Assembly: GCA_021151805.1 (NCBI GenBank)
Contig: JAGKWN010000034.1
Coordinates: 1-38,180 of the forward strand
Length of the DNA: 38,180 bases
Direction: 5' to 3'
Source of the DNA: Cytophagaceae bacterium
GTDB lineage: Bacteria > Bacteroidota > Bacteroidia > Cytophagales > Cytophagaceae
Positions 8,166-16,210 of this stretch are shown one piece after another (positions within the stretch are counted from its first letter, which is position 1; every line of letters starts with the position of its first letter). The translations under genes and the position numbers were made by a program. Below the pieces are notes generated by a model. That model saw only the letters and a list, made by a program, of their open reading frames with translations, was not told the origin of the DNA and searched no databases.

Positions 8166-8804
8166 ATGGATAAGATTAAAGTTTACATAGCAGACGATTA
8201 CTACCTTATTAGAGAAGGCGTTAAAAAGTCGTTAAAGCAAAGCAAAGACATTGAGATTGTTGGCGAATCAAATAATTTAAATCAGCTGGTAGATTCTATA
8301 CAGCATGCACAACCAGATGTATTGATTTTTGAGCTGAATTTATGTCAACAGCCAGTACGTAATCTGATTGAAGATTTGAAACATGTACATTCCAAAGTAA
8401 AATTCCTGATCATTTCTGATTGTGATTGTGAGTTGCCGTTGGTTATGGCTATTCGCGCAGGTGTTACAGGTTTTGTGCGTAAAAATGTTTCGCGTGATGA
8501 ATTGCTGCATGCTGTCCAGCAGGTATATCATAATAAAGAGTATTATGTAAGTGATGTGACCCAGGTACTATTAAAGGGGCTGTTGAATAATGAAAGTTCA
8601 GATTCAATCTTCTCGGATCGTGAACTGGAAATTTTACGATACATCTGCAAAGGCCGATCCAATGAGCAAATTGCCGACATCTTATTTATAAGCGAAAAAA
8701 CAATTGCGACGCATCGCCGGAATATTATGAAGAAAGCGGGCGTAAAAAAATCTACCGATTTAATCATCTGGGCCCTGGATAATAAGATCGTTTCCAGAAA
8801 CTGA
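8166..8804 (+). CDS. Orphan NarL/LuxR-type response regulator with atypical receiver
   Basis: A 212-residue protein with an N-terminal receiver domain and a C-terminal LuxR helix-turn-helix (SDRELEILRYICKGRSNEQI...EKTIATHRRNIMKKAGV). The receiver keeps the acidic pair Asp10-Asp11, the switch Ser84 and Lys106, but the phosphoacceptor position in PDVLIFELNL is Glu56 (codon GAG) instead of Asp. Phosphorylation is therefore not expected and the Glu may mimic the active state. The ORF opens at 8127, but ATG 8166 (MDKIKVYIADD) matches the family start, and the longer version would translate through the operator. There is no histidine kinase nearby. Two TTTAGA-type palindromes precede it, and an imelysin gene follows after 131 nt without a clear terminator, so an operon is possible. 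Confidence 0.9.
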   Translation: MDKIKVYIADDYYLIREGVKKSLKQSKDIEIVGESNNLNQLVDSIQHAQPDVLIFELNLCQQPVRNLIEDLKHVHSKVKFLIISDCDCELPLVMAIRAGVTGFVRKNVSRDELLHAVQQVYHNKEYYVSDVTQVLLKGLLNNESSDSIFSDRELEILRYICKGRSNEQIADILFISEKTIATHRRNIMKKAGVKKSTDLIIWALDNKIVSRN

Positions 8805-8935
8805 TTTCGTTTTAAATAGTGTGTTAATTGTCGAAGTCGTTCTCTTCAGCAATGGGGAGGGCGATTTGTTTTCCAGAAAGTAGTAGCTAACGTTATTTAT
8901 TTTAAAAAAAACGATTTATTATATTCTCCTTACTT

Positions 8936-10102
8936 ATGAAAAAAATCTACGTTTTGGCGATTTTCGCCGCATTAGTAACTCAGTTTTCCTGCAAGAAAAA
9001 AGAAGATCCTGCTCCTGTCGATAACAAGGCATTGGTAGTAGAAAATTATGCAAATATTGTATTGGCAACGTATGAAGATTCAAAAATTGCAGCGCAAAAC
9101 CTGAGAGCAGCAGCTGCTGATTTTATTTCCGCACCTTCTCAGGCTGGTTTGGAAAATGTGCGGGCTGCATATATCGCTTCGCGAACACCATATATTCAAA
9201 GTGAAGCTTTTCGTTTTTATGCTGGTCCGATTGATGATGACAGAGGCCTTGAAGGTTTAATAAATTCCTGGCCGTTGGATGAAGCATATATTGATTATGT
9301 AGACGGAAATTCTACAGCTGGGATTATTAATGATGTCACGAACTTTCCTGTAATCAGTAAAGAAGTGATTGCCAATAATAATCAGACTCAGGGTGAAGAT
9401 GGCGTAAGCTGCGGCTACCATGCCATTGAATTCTTATTATGGGGACAGGATTTATCAGCAACAGGCCCTGGAGATAGACCATATACAGATTATATTACAG
9501 ACGGATCAGGCACTAATTCAAACCAGGCGCGCAGAGGCCAGTATTTATTAGCATGTATTGATTTGTTGATTGATAATTTAAATACATTGATTGGTGAATG
9601 GAAACCAGGTATATCGAATTACAGATCTCAGAAGTTTGTGGCAAATGTTTCAGGTTCTCTTGCAAATATCTTCCTGGGTGATTTCCGTTATGCAGATGGT
9701 GAATTGTCTGTTGAGCGCATGCAGAATGCTTTAGATAGTGAGAAACAGGAACAGGAACAATCCTGCTTCAGTGATCAGACAAATAATGATATTATTTTAG
9801 GACAGAAGGGAATTAGAAATGTGTATCTCGGTGAATATGTTCGTATCGATGGCTCGATCGTTAAAGGAACAAGTTTGTCTGAACTGGTTAAGGCTGCAGA
9901 TTACAAAACTGATTCAATTGTTTTAAACAGAATCTATGATGCAGATATAAAAATTGGAGCTATACATGCTCCATTTGATAATGAAATTTTATCTACGAAC
10001 CCTGCAGGCAGAATACGCGTACAAAATGCAATTAATGCATTGCACGAAGAAGCTGCACAAATTCAGACAGCAGGTGCAAAATTGGGTATGATCATTAACT
10101 AA
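8936..10102 (+). CDS. Imelysin-family lipoprotein (IrpA/M75-like)
   Basis: A 388-residue lipoprotein (MKKIYVLAIFAALVTQFSC, Cys19) of the imelysin fold. The family hallmark GxHxxE is intact as GYHAIE (Gly160, His162, Glu165) followed by FLLWGQD. The imelysin family includes IrpA-like and EfeO-type iron-uptake proteins; proteolysis has been proposed but a metal-uptake role is better supported. The di-haem oxidoreductase gene follows after 23 nt and is probably co-transcribed. The 131-nt gap upstream shows no convincing promoter or operator, so transcription may come from the regulator gene. Periplasm-facing location is inferred from the lipobox. Confidence 0.9.
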   Translation: MKKIYVLAIFAALVTQFSCKKKEDPAPVDNKALVVENYANIVLATYEDSKIAAQNLRAAAADFISAPSQAGLENVRAAYIASRTPYIQSEAFRFYAGPIDDDRGLEGLINSWPLDEAYIDYVDGNSTAGIINDVTNFPVISKEVIANNNQTQGEDGVSCGYHAIEFLLWGQDLSATGPGDRPYTDYITDGSGTNSNQARRGQYLLACIDLLIDNLNTLIGEWKPGISNYRSQKFVANVSGSLANIFLGDFRYADGELSVERMQNALDSEKQEQEQSCFSDQTNNDIILGQKGIRNVYLGEYVRIDGSIVKGTSLSELVKAADYKTDSIVLNRIYDADIKIGAIHAPFDNEILSTNPAGRIRVQNAINALHEEAAQIQTAGAKLGMIIN

Positions 10103-10125
10103 TAGATTATTCTTTGTTCATTCAG

Positions 10126-11568
10126 ATGTTTAAGAAAACAAGTTTAATACTCTCAGTCATTATATTTATTTCTTTGACTACGATGCAATTCTGTCATCAT
10201 AAGCCTGAAGATGCTTTGACACCGTCAAGACCTTCGGGTGCTGAAGAAGGAGAAGAACTTTCCGGTGGCGCCACCACCATATTTGACAAGTCCATGAATG
10301 CTTTTGGGTTTGCAGCGGCCAATTTATCGCAGGCAGATAAAAATAAATTTAGCTTAGGAAATTCTGTTTTTAAAACAAGCTGGGTTGCTGCACCTTCTTC
10401 TACCACGGGTGTGGATGGCTTAGGGCCTTTGTTCAATGCACGTTCCTGTTCCGGGTGTCATAAGCTGGATGGAAGAGGTTTACCTCCTGCAAACCCTGGT
10501 GATGATCTGGGAGGTTTGTTGTTCCGTTTGAGTGTGGCCGGCGAAGACGCGCATGGTGGTCCGTTGGGTGATCCGCAATATGGCGGGCAACTGAGCAACC
10601 ATGGTATATATGCCGGAGCAACAACTACAGCTACTGCTGAAGGAAATGTAACGGTTACATACATCACAACAACCGGAAAATACAAAGACGGTACTTCGTA
10701 CGAATTACGTACACCGGTATATACCTTTACTGATCTTGGTTATGGACCGTTGAGCGCTGGCATTATGTATAGTCCCAGACTGGCGCAGCAATTACCGGGT
10801 TTAGGTTTGCTCGAAGCAATTTCATCAACAGATATTCTGGCTCTGGCTGATATTACGGATGCGAATGGAGACGGTATTTCCGGGAAACCAAATTATGTGT
10901 GGAATTACGAAACGAATACCACAGATCTTGGGCGTTTTGGCTGGAAGGCCAACCAGCCAACCTTGTCTCAGCAAGCAGCTGGTGCAGCTTCAGGCGATAT
11001 GGGAATTACCACCCGCTTGTTTACAGAGGAAAACCTGACCGGTGATGAGATCACGGATTACGGTTCCTGGGTAAATGGGGGCATACCCGAAATGGTGAAT
11101 AATGATCTGGATGAATTAATTTATTATTGTCAAACTCTTGCTGTGCCGGCACGCAGAAACTGGACAGACGATCAGGTATTACGTGGTAAAGAATTATTCA
11201 CGCAGGCAAAATGCAGCTCTTGTCATACACCTTATTTTGTAACAGGTACACACCCGATCAGCGCACTGAGCAACCAAAAGATCCGGCCATATACAGATCT
11301 TTTATTGCACGACATGGGCAGCGATCTGGCTGACGGCAGACCGGATTATCTGGCGACCGGCAATGAATGGAGGACACCGCCATTATGGGGACTTGGGCTG
11401 ATCAAGACGGTAAGCGGTGGGCGTTTTCTATTGCATGATGGAAGAGCACGTACGCTGGAGGAAGCAATTATCTGGCATGGCGGCGAAGGTAATTTCTCAA
11501 AAAATGCATTCATCAATATGAATGCTGCAGACAGAGCGGCTCTACTTAATTTCCTTGAATCTTTATAA
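10126..11568 (+). CDS. Di-haem c-type oxidoreductase (DHOR/DUF1111 family)
   Basis: A 480-residue exported protein with two CxxCH haem c sites, CSGCH (Cys108-His112) and CSSCH (Cys363-His367). The family context is also clear: FNARSCSGCHKLDGRG, FGWKANQPTLSQQAAGA, WRTPPLWGLGL, RFLLHDGRARTLEEAIIWHGGE. This family sits beside imelysins in many genomes and is presumed to be a periplasmic redox enzyme in iron metabolism. ATG 10126 (MFKKTSLILSVIIF) is preferred over the TTG at 10114. The signal region ends in MQFCHH, which is not a canonical lipobox, so lipidation is uncertain. It is the second gene of the imelysin pair and is followed by a strong bidirectional terminator. Confidence 0.92.
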   Translation: MFKKTSLILSVIIFISLTTMQFCHHKPEDALTPSRPSGAEEGEELSGGATTIFDKSMNAFGFAAANLSQADKNKFSLGNSVFKTSWVAAPSSTTGVDGLGPLFNARSCSGCHKLDGRGLPPANPGDDLGGLLFRLSVAGEDAHGGPLGDPQYGGQLSNHGIYAGATTTATAEGNVTVTYITTTGKYKDGTSYELRTPVYTFTDLGYGPLSAGIMYSPRLAQQLPGLGLLEAISSTDILALADITDANGDGISGKPNYVWNYETNTTDLGRFGWKANQPTLSQQAAGAASGDMGITTRLFTEENLTGDEITDYGSWVNGGIPEMVNNDLDELIYYCQTLAVPARRNWTDDQVLRGKELFTQAKCSSCHTPYFVTGTHPISALSNQKIRPYTDLLLHDMGSDLADGRPDYLATGNEWRTPPLWGLGLIKTVSGGRFLLHDGRARTLEEAIIWHGGEGNFSKNAFINMNAADRAALLNFLESL

Positions 11569-11582
11569 GCGAAGATTATCCT

Positions 11583-11626
11583 ATAAAAAGTAAGGGCAGT
11601 GAAATTTTCACTGCCCTTACTTTTTA
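11583..11626. terminator. Bidirectional intrinsic terminator
   Basis: A near-perfect palindrome built on AAAAAGTAAGGGCAGTGAAA and its complement (arms about 11583-11603 and 11606-11626), with A and T runs at the outer ends. It serves the di-haem gene and the convergent protease gene. Confidence 0.92.
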
Positions 11627-11638
11627 TACTTCTTTGTG

Positions 11639-13267
11639 TTATTCGCTGATCTTCTCTGCTTCTTTAAAGGAACTTAATCCCTTATTATAGATTTCATCCT
11701 TGAGGTTGTAAATCTGGTAGAAGCCTTTGTTACCCCAGGCGCTTCGCGCGATATAGGCTTTAATATTATTTTTGATAAAGTCTTTCGAACGCTTGAACTG
11801 AGCCTCATTGTATTTAACACCTGTTTTTGTTGCAAGATCAATCAGATCTTTCAACATCGCATCTGTTACTGTAAACGATTTGAAATAATCTTCAAATGAC
11901 ATGGCACTTAAACTTGCCTTATTGTTTTGGTAATAGTTCAACGTATACTCACGGATCACGTTTTGGTTAAACAGTTCCATCAGGTATTTGGTATATTCTG
12001 ATGTATCACGGCCCACAAAGATATCCGGCATGATACCGCCACCGCCATAAACCGTGCGGCCTTTCGATGTTTTAAATTTTAAAGAATCATTAAAGTGAAT
12101 ACTGTCTGCATGGAAAAACTCTCCGTGCTCATAACGGGATAATAAATCTGAATCATATGCCGAAACATCTTCTTTGTCATATGGCTTTTGAATGCTTCTA
12201 CCGCTTGGTGTGTAATATCTGGAAATCGTTAAACGCAATTCAGAACCATCTGTCAGGTTGATTGGTATCTGAACCAATCCTTTCCCAAAGGATCTTCTGC
12301 CGACAATCAAACCTCTGTCGTTATCCTGGATAGCACCGGATAGAATCTCAGAAGCAGAAGCACTTCCTTCATTGATCAATACAACTACTGGTCCTGATTC
12401 AAAAGCTCCTACAATACTTGCACGGATCTCCTGATCATACTTCGTTCCTTTACCATCTGTATATACAATCATTTTATTACCCGGGATCAATTGGTCCGCA
12501 ATATTGGTGGCACGATCAAGATAGCCGCCGCCATTATCTTTCAGGTCAATCATTAAACGCTGTAAACCCTGAGATTTTAAATCTGCTAAAGCAGCAAGGA
12601 ATTCATTATAGGTTTTATCACCAAAACGGCTGATCTTGATATAGCCGGTTGTTTTATCAATCATATAAGCTGCATCGATCGAATACGTTGGGATCTTATC
12701 ACGAATGATGGTGTAGGTTAGCAGTTTGCTGGATGATTTACGTTTAACCGTAAGAATCACCTTCGTGCCTTTTTTACCGCGTAAGCGTTTGAATACATCG
12801 GCAGAGGTAACACCATTACCGGCCATTTGTATGCTGTCAACTTTTATGATTTTGTCGCCGGCCATCAAACCTGCTTTCTCTGAAGGGCCGCCGCTGATAG
12901 GCGTCACTACATAAATGGTATCTTTAATAATATTGAATTCAATGCCGATGCCTTCGAAGTCGCCTTCCAGATGGGCATCTGCCATTTGTCTGTCTTTAAC
13001 AGGGATGTAAGATGTATGTGGATCCAGCTTTTCCAGCATCTGGTTGATTGAGTAATCAACAAGTTCATCCACATTAACGGTATCTACATAATCTTCCTGA
13101 ATACGACCCAGTATTTCAGCAAAACGTAAATAATTTCCTGCTACATTTTGTTCAGTACCTTTTTTGGATATAGCAGCACCGATGAAGATTCCGCAGATAA
13201 CAGCCAGTGCCAGAAAAATGGGTAAACGCATCTGAAAAAGAGAGTTTTTGGGTTTTTGATCCTCCAT
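11639..13267 (-). CDS. S41 C-terminal processing peptidase (CtpA/Prc family)
   Basis: A 542-residue serine protease anchored by an N-terminal membrane segment (LPIFLALAVICGIFIGAAI, about 15-33). A PDZ domain covers about 105-190 (VTPISGGPSEKAGLMAGDKI). The catalytic core contains GSASASE with Ser304 and GRRSFGKGLVQ with Lys329 and Gln333, the 25-residue Ser-Lys spacing expected of the family. It probably trims C-termini of envelope proteins in the periplasm. It lies alone on the minus strand between the two imelysin genes, sharing its 5' region with the second imelysin promoter. The terminator at 11583 closes it. Its insertion in the iron-like locus may be coincidental. Confidence 0.94.
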   Translation of the reverse strand: MEDQKPKNSLFQMRLPIFLALAVICGIFIGAAISKKGTEQNVAGNYLRFAEILGRIQEDYVDTVNVDELVDYSINQMLEKLDPHTSYIPVKDRQMADAHLEGDFEGIGIEFNIIKDTIYVVTPISGGPSEKAGLMAGDKIIKVDSIQMAGNGVTSADVFKRLRGKKGTKVILTVKRKSSSKLLTYTIIRDKIPTYSIDAAYMIDKTTGYIKISRFGDKTYNEFLAALADLKSQGLQRLMIDLKDNGGGYLDRATNIADQLIPGNKMIVYTDGKGTKYDQEIRASIVGAFESGPVVVLINEGSASASEILSGAIQDNDRGLIVGRRSFGKGLVQIPINLTDGSELRLTISRYYTPSGRSIQKPYDKEDVSAYDSDLLSRYEHGEFFHADSIHFNDSLKFKTSKGRTVYGGGGIMPDIFVGRDTSEYTKYLMELFNQNVIREYTLNYYQNNKASLSAMSFEDYFKSFTVTDAMLKDLIDLATKTGVKYNEAQFKRSKDFIKNNIKAYIARSAWGNKGFYQIYNLKDEIYNKGLSSFKEAEKISE

Positions 13268-13322
13268 ATTTATGATTTAATTTATTGTGTATGCTTTTTC
13301 TTGAAATTTTAACCGAATCTTA

Positions 13323-13339
13323 TTTGAAATAGTTCTAAA
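13323..13339. promoter_or_regulatory. Operator candidate, site 3
   Basis: TTTGAAATAGTTCTAAA matches TTTAGA-N5-TCTAAA with two mismatches, both in the left arm. The right half (AGTTCTAAATA) is identical to site 1. It sits immediately upstream of the -33 element of the second imelysin promoter, at nearly the same distance from the -7 box as site 1. Confidence 0.4.
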
Positions 13340-13344
13340 TAGGA

Positions 13345-13375
13345 TTGTTGCTGTACGAATTCCTTAGTAACTTTG
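13345..13375 (+). promoter_or_regulatory. Promoter of the imelysin-HTTM operon
   Basis: TTG at 13345-13347, 20 nt, then TAACTTTG at 13368-13375 fit the Bacteroidota -33/-7 consensus (TAnnTTTG). The start would be near 13380, leaving an untranslated leader of about 135 nt. That leader contains a small hairpin, CAGAAG-TAC-CTTCTG, at 13384-13398. Confidence 0.65.
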
Positions 13376-13516
13376 AGAGTGTGCAGAAGTACCTTCTGTA
13401 CAAACCGAACTGCTTGCAGCAAACAAACATACTACTTTTTTGAATACAAAATAGAAATGTAGTAAGTGAGATTTCATACAACGGTTCAGCTATAATATTA
13501 AGAAAATTATTGGTTA

Positions 13517-14653
13517 ATGAATAAACTTTCAATTCTATTTATAAGCATCTGTTTAGTAATTACAGCAGCTTGTAAAAAAAAGTCTGATGACGGTACAACT
13601 GTAAAACAGGCTAATCGTGAACCATTGATTGGAAATATCGGATACAATGTAATCTATGGAAGGTACCTGAATTTGCAAACGGCTTTCAATGATTTTGATG
13701 ATGAGGTTCAATCGTTTACAGCAGCACCAACAACAGACGGCCTGCAGACATTGAGGTCTAAATTTTATAAAGCATATATTGCCTGGGAATATGTGGCACA
13801 GTTCGAATTCGGACCGGCAGCCGCAGCTACCGTCATGTTGGAAACAAAATCGGTAAATGCATTCCCTTCCGACACCGCATTGATCAAAACACAAATAGAG
13901 TCCGGGCTTACCAATATTCCTTCCACCGGCAGTGCTACCTATTCAGGTTTTCCGGCAATTGATTATCTGTTGTATCAGAAAAGCCAGACGGCTCAGCAGA
14001 TTGTTGATTCATTCAGCGTATCTACGCTGGCTGCCAGGCGTTGTGATTTCTTAAAAGTTGTGAGTTCAAATCTGAAAACCAGAATTGAAACTACATTTAA
14101 GAACTGGAATTCATCCGGAATGAATTTCATCGTTATTTATACAAGCAATGCCGGTATTGACCTCGGTAGTTCTACTTCGCAAACCATTAATATGATGGTG
14201 TCGGATCTTGAAAATGTTAAGAATTACAAATTAGGTATTCCGTTGAATATTGTTCAGAATGCCGTACTCGATCCATTGGTGGTGAATCCATTTAAATGTG
14301 AGGGTTATCATTCCGATTCTTCCCTGGTATTGGCAAAAGCAAGTATTGAAGCAATTCGCAGGTTATATAGAGGTATAACGGTAAACGGTATTGATGGCTA
14401 TGGTTTCGATGATTACCTGGCAGCTATTGATAAAAAACAACTGGATGTAGATATTCAGCTTCAGATTGCACGTGTGGAAGCGAAGTTAAATGCAATACCA
14501 GGCCCGATCTCAACGGCTGTGCAGGATCCTGCCGGCAAGCAGGCAGTGCAGGCAGCATACGATGAAACACTGACGTTATTGACCATGCTGAAGGTTGACA
14601 TGGCATCTGCAATAGGCGTGATGATCTCTTATGGAGATACTGATGGTGATTAA
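13517..14653 (+). CDS. Second imelysin-like lipoprotein
   Basis: A 378-residue lipoprotein (signal ending in ITAAC, Cys19) of imelysin type. The fold is supported by the N-terminal helical region (LQTAFNDFDDEVQSFTAAPT, then LQTLRSKFYKAYIAWEYVAQF) and by SGFPAIDYLLYQ, which aligns with the GxHxxE region. Here that motif reads G144-F-P-A-I-D149, so the His is Pro and the Glu is Asp; this copy lacks the usual metal ligands. It is preceded by a good promoter with an operator-like site and followed after 3 nt by the HTTM gene, so the two are surely co-transcribed. It probably binds or presents something other than the metal site of the first imelysin, or acts as its partner. Confidence 0.85.
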   Translation: MNKLSILFISICLVITAACKKKSDDGTTVKQANREPLIGNIGYNVIYGRYLNLQTAFNDFDDEVQSFTAAPTTDGLQTLRSKFYKAYIAWEYVAQFEFGPAAAATVMLETKSVNAFPSDTALIKTQIESGLTNIPSTGSATYSGFPAIDYLLYQKSQTAQQIVDSFSVSTLAARRCDFLKVVSSNLKTRIETTFKNWNSSGMNFIVIYTSNAGIDLGSSTSQTINMMVSDLENVKNYKLGIPLNIVQNAVLDPLVVNPFKCEGYHSDSSLVLAKASIEAIRRLYRGITVNGIDGYGFDDYLAAIDKKQLDVDIQLQIARVEAKLNAIPGPISTAVQDPAGKQAVQAAYDETLTLLTMLKVDMASAIGVMISYGDTDGD

Positions 14654-14656
14654 TTC

Positions 14657-16027
14657 ATGAACACACCCGTACAGGCTTATATACAATCTTATTTCAAGCG
14701 GAGCACTTCAATTGCTCCGCTTGTTGTTTTTAGAATTGTATATGGCGCCGTAATGACTTACAGTACGCTGCGTTTTATTTTTAATGACTGGGTACACTTG
14801 TTTTACGGCGTACCGAAATTCTTCTTTTCGTATTATGGATTTGCCTGGGTAAAACCCATGAGCGAACAAGCCATGCTGCTGGTATATGTACTGATGGCTT
14901 TTAGTTTTTTTATGGTTATGCTGGGTGCCTGGTATCGGGTGTTTTCCATACTTTCATTTTTAACCTTTACATATACCGAACTGATCGACCAGACGAATTA
15001 TCTCAATCACTATTATTTCATCAGTCTGGTTTCATTGCTCATGCTCTTTATGCCTGCGCACAGAAGCTTTTCAATGGATACCTGGCGCAAGCCTGTGCTT
15101 GCTGTTACGCATATTCCAGTCGTTTACATTCATATGATTCAGCTGCAGTTGGGCATTGTGTATTTTTATGCCGGCCTGGCTAAAATAAATTGTGACTGGC
15201 TGTTTGAAGCCATGCCATTAAAGATCTGGTTGATCTCAAGAAATGATCTTGCGTGGATCGGCTGGCTTTTTAATTATAGCTGGGTGCCGTTCTTCTTCAG
15301 CTGGTTTGGCATGCTGTATGACTTAAGTATTCCTTTCCTGTTGCTTACAAAGAGATTCAGAATCTTCGCTTATATGCTGGTGCTTTTCTTTCATATCATG
15401 ACACGGATTTTGTTCCAGATCGGAATGTTTCCTTTTGTGATGATTGGCGCAACCCTGATTTTTTTTCCTGCGGAATTCCATATCCGGATCATTCAATGGC
15501 TTAAAAAAATAATACCTGTACAGCGGCAAGAAATGGCGGAGGAAGTACATTTCAGCATTTCTTCTGAGATCGTCAAAAAAATGCTCGTTTCAGCATTGGT
15601 GCTGTATGTAAGCTTCCAGTTGCTGTTCCCATTCCGGTATGTTTTGTATGCAGATAAACTATTCTGGACAGAACAGGGCTATCGTTTTTCGTGGCGCGTG
15701 ATGTTGATGGAAAAAATGGGTGTATGTTACTTCTATGTGCGCGATCCCATGACCGGCTGGCAGACGGAAGTAAATAATCATGAATTTTTAACCGCACAGC
15801 AGGAAAAAATGATGAGTACACAACCGGATATGATTTTGCAGTATGCACATCACATCGGGAAAGTATACCATGAAAGAGGCATTCCAAATCCCGAAGTACG
15901 GGTGCGGAGTTATGTAGCCCTGAATGGTCGCCCAAGCAAACCGTTTATTGATTCAGCGGTTGACCTGATGAAAGAAACAGATTCATTCTTACCAAAGACC
16001 TGGATTCTTGCATCCTGTCAAAAATAA
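14657..16027 (+). CDS. HTTM-domain membrane protein (vitamin K-dependent carboxylase-like)
   Basis: A 456-residue polytopic membrane protein with several hydrophobic segments (for example 72-90, 96-105, 118-133, 236-252, 254-272). The characteristic signature ELIDQTNYLNHYYFISLVSLLMLFMPAHRSFSMD spans about 108-141 and corresponds to the conserved carboxylase/HTTM motif. The C-terminal soluble part (about 310-456) contains MGVCYFYVRDPMTGW and NHEFLTAQQEKMM. In human gamma-glutamyl carboxylase, as I recall, the comparable DKT lysine is the catalytic base; here it is Gln112. Its start is 3 nt after the imelysin stop, so it is the second gene of that operon. A substrate cannot be named. Confidence 0.88.
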   Translation: MNTPVQAYIQSYFKRSTSIAPLVVFRIVYGAVMTYSTLRFIFNDWVHLFYGVPKFFFSYYGFAWVKPMSEQAMLLVYVLMAFSFFMVMLGAWYRVFSILSFLTFTYTELIDQTNYLNHYYFISLVSLLMLFMPAHRSFSMDTWRKPVLAVTHIPVVYIHMIQLQLGIVYFYAGLAKINCDWLFEAMPLKIWLISRNDLAWIGWLFNYSWVPFFFSWFGMLYDLSIPFLLLTKRFRIFAYMLVLFFHIMTRILFQIGMFPFVMIGATLIFFPAEFHIRIIQWLKKIIPVQRQEMAEEVHFSISSEIVKKMLVSALVLYVSFQLLFPFRYVLYADKLFWTEQGYRFSWRVMLMEKMGVCYFYVRDPMTGWQTEVNNHEFLTAQQEKMMSTQPDMILQYAHHIGKVYHERGIPNPEVRVRSYVALNGRPSKPFIDSAVDLMKETDSFLPKTWILASCQK

Positions 16028-16155
16028 TTCCGGAACGGGCGTAGGTACGTTAAGCGATTTTTGTGAAAAATTGTGTACAGTAAATAAAATGCGAAAAATT
16101 TTATAGCTGAATGCGCCTGAAATAGGGGTGTTTATAACTAAGATGAGGTAAGTCA

Positions 16156-16186
16156 TTGTTGAGCAAAAACCTTTTTTCTATATTTA
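16156..16186 (+). promoter_or_regulatory. Possible promoter of the hemerythrin-like gene
   Basis: TTG (16156-16158), 20 nt, TATATTTA (16179-16186), one base off TAnnTTTG. The ATG is 24 nt downstream. The 183-nt gap from 16028 otherwise shows no terminator or other structure I can support. Confidence 0.4.
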
Positions 16187-16210
16187 TATAAGAACTTATC
16201 ATACAATCCT

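Noticed and set aside
8936..10102. Peptidase annotation (M75) for the imelysin
   Set aside because: The GxHxxE motif alone does not prove proteolysis; related proteins work in iron uptake, so only the family is stated.
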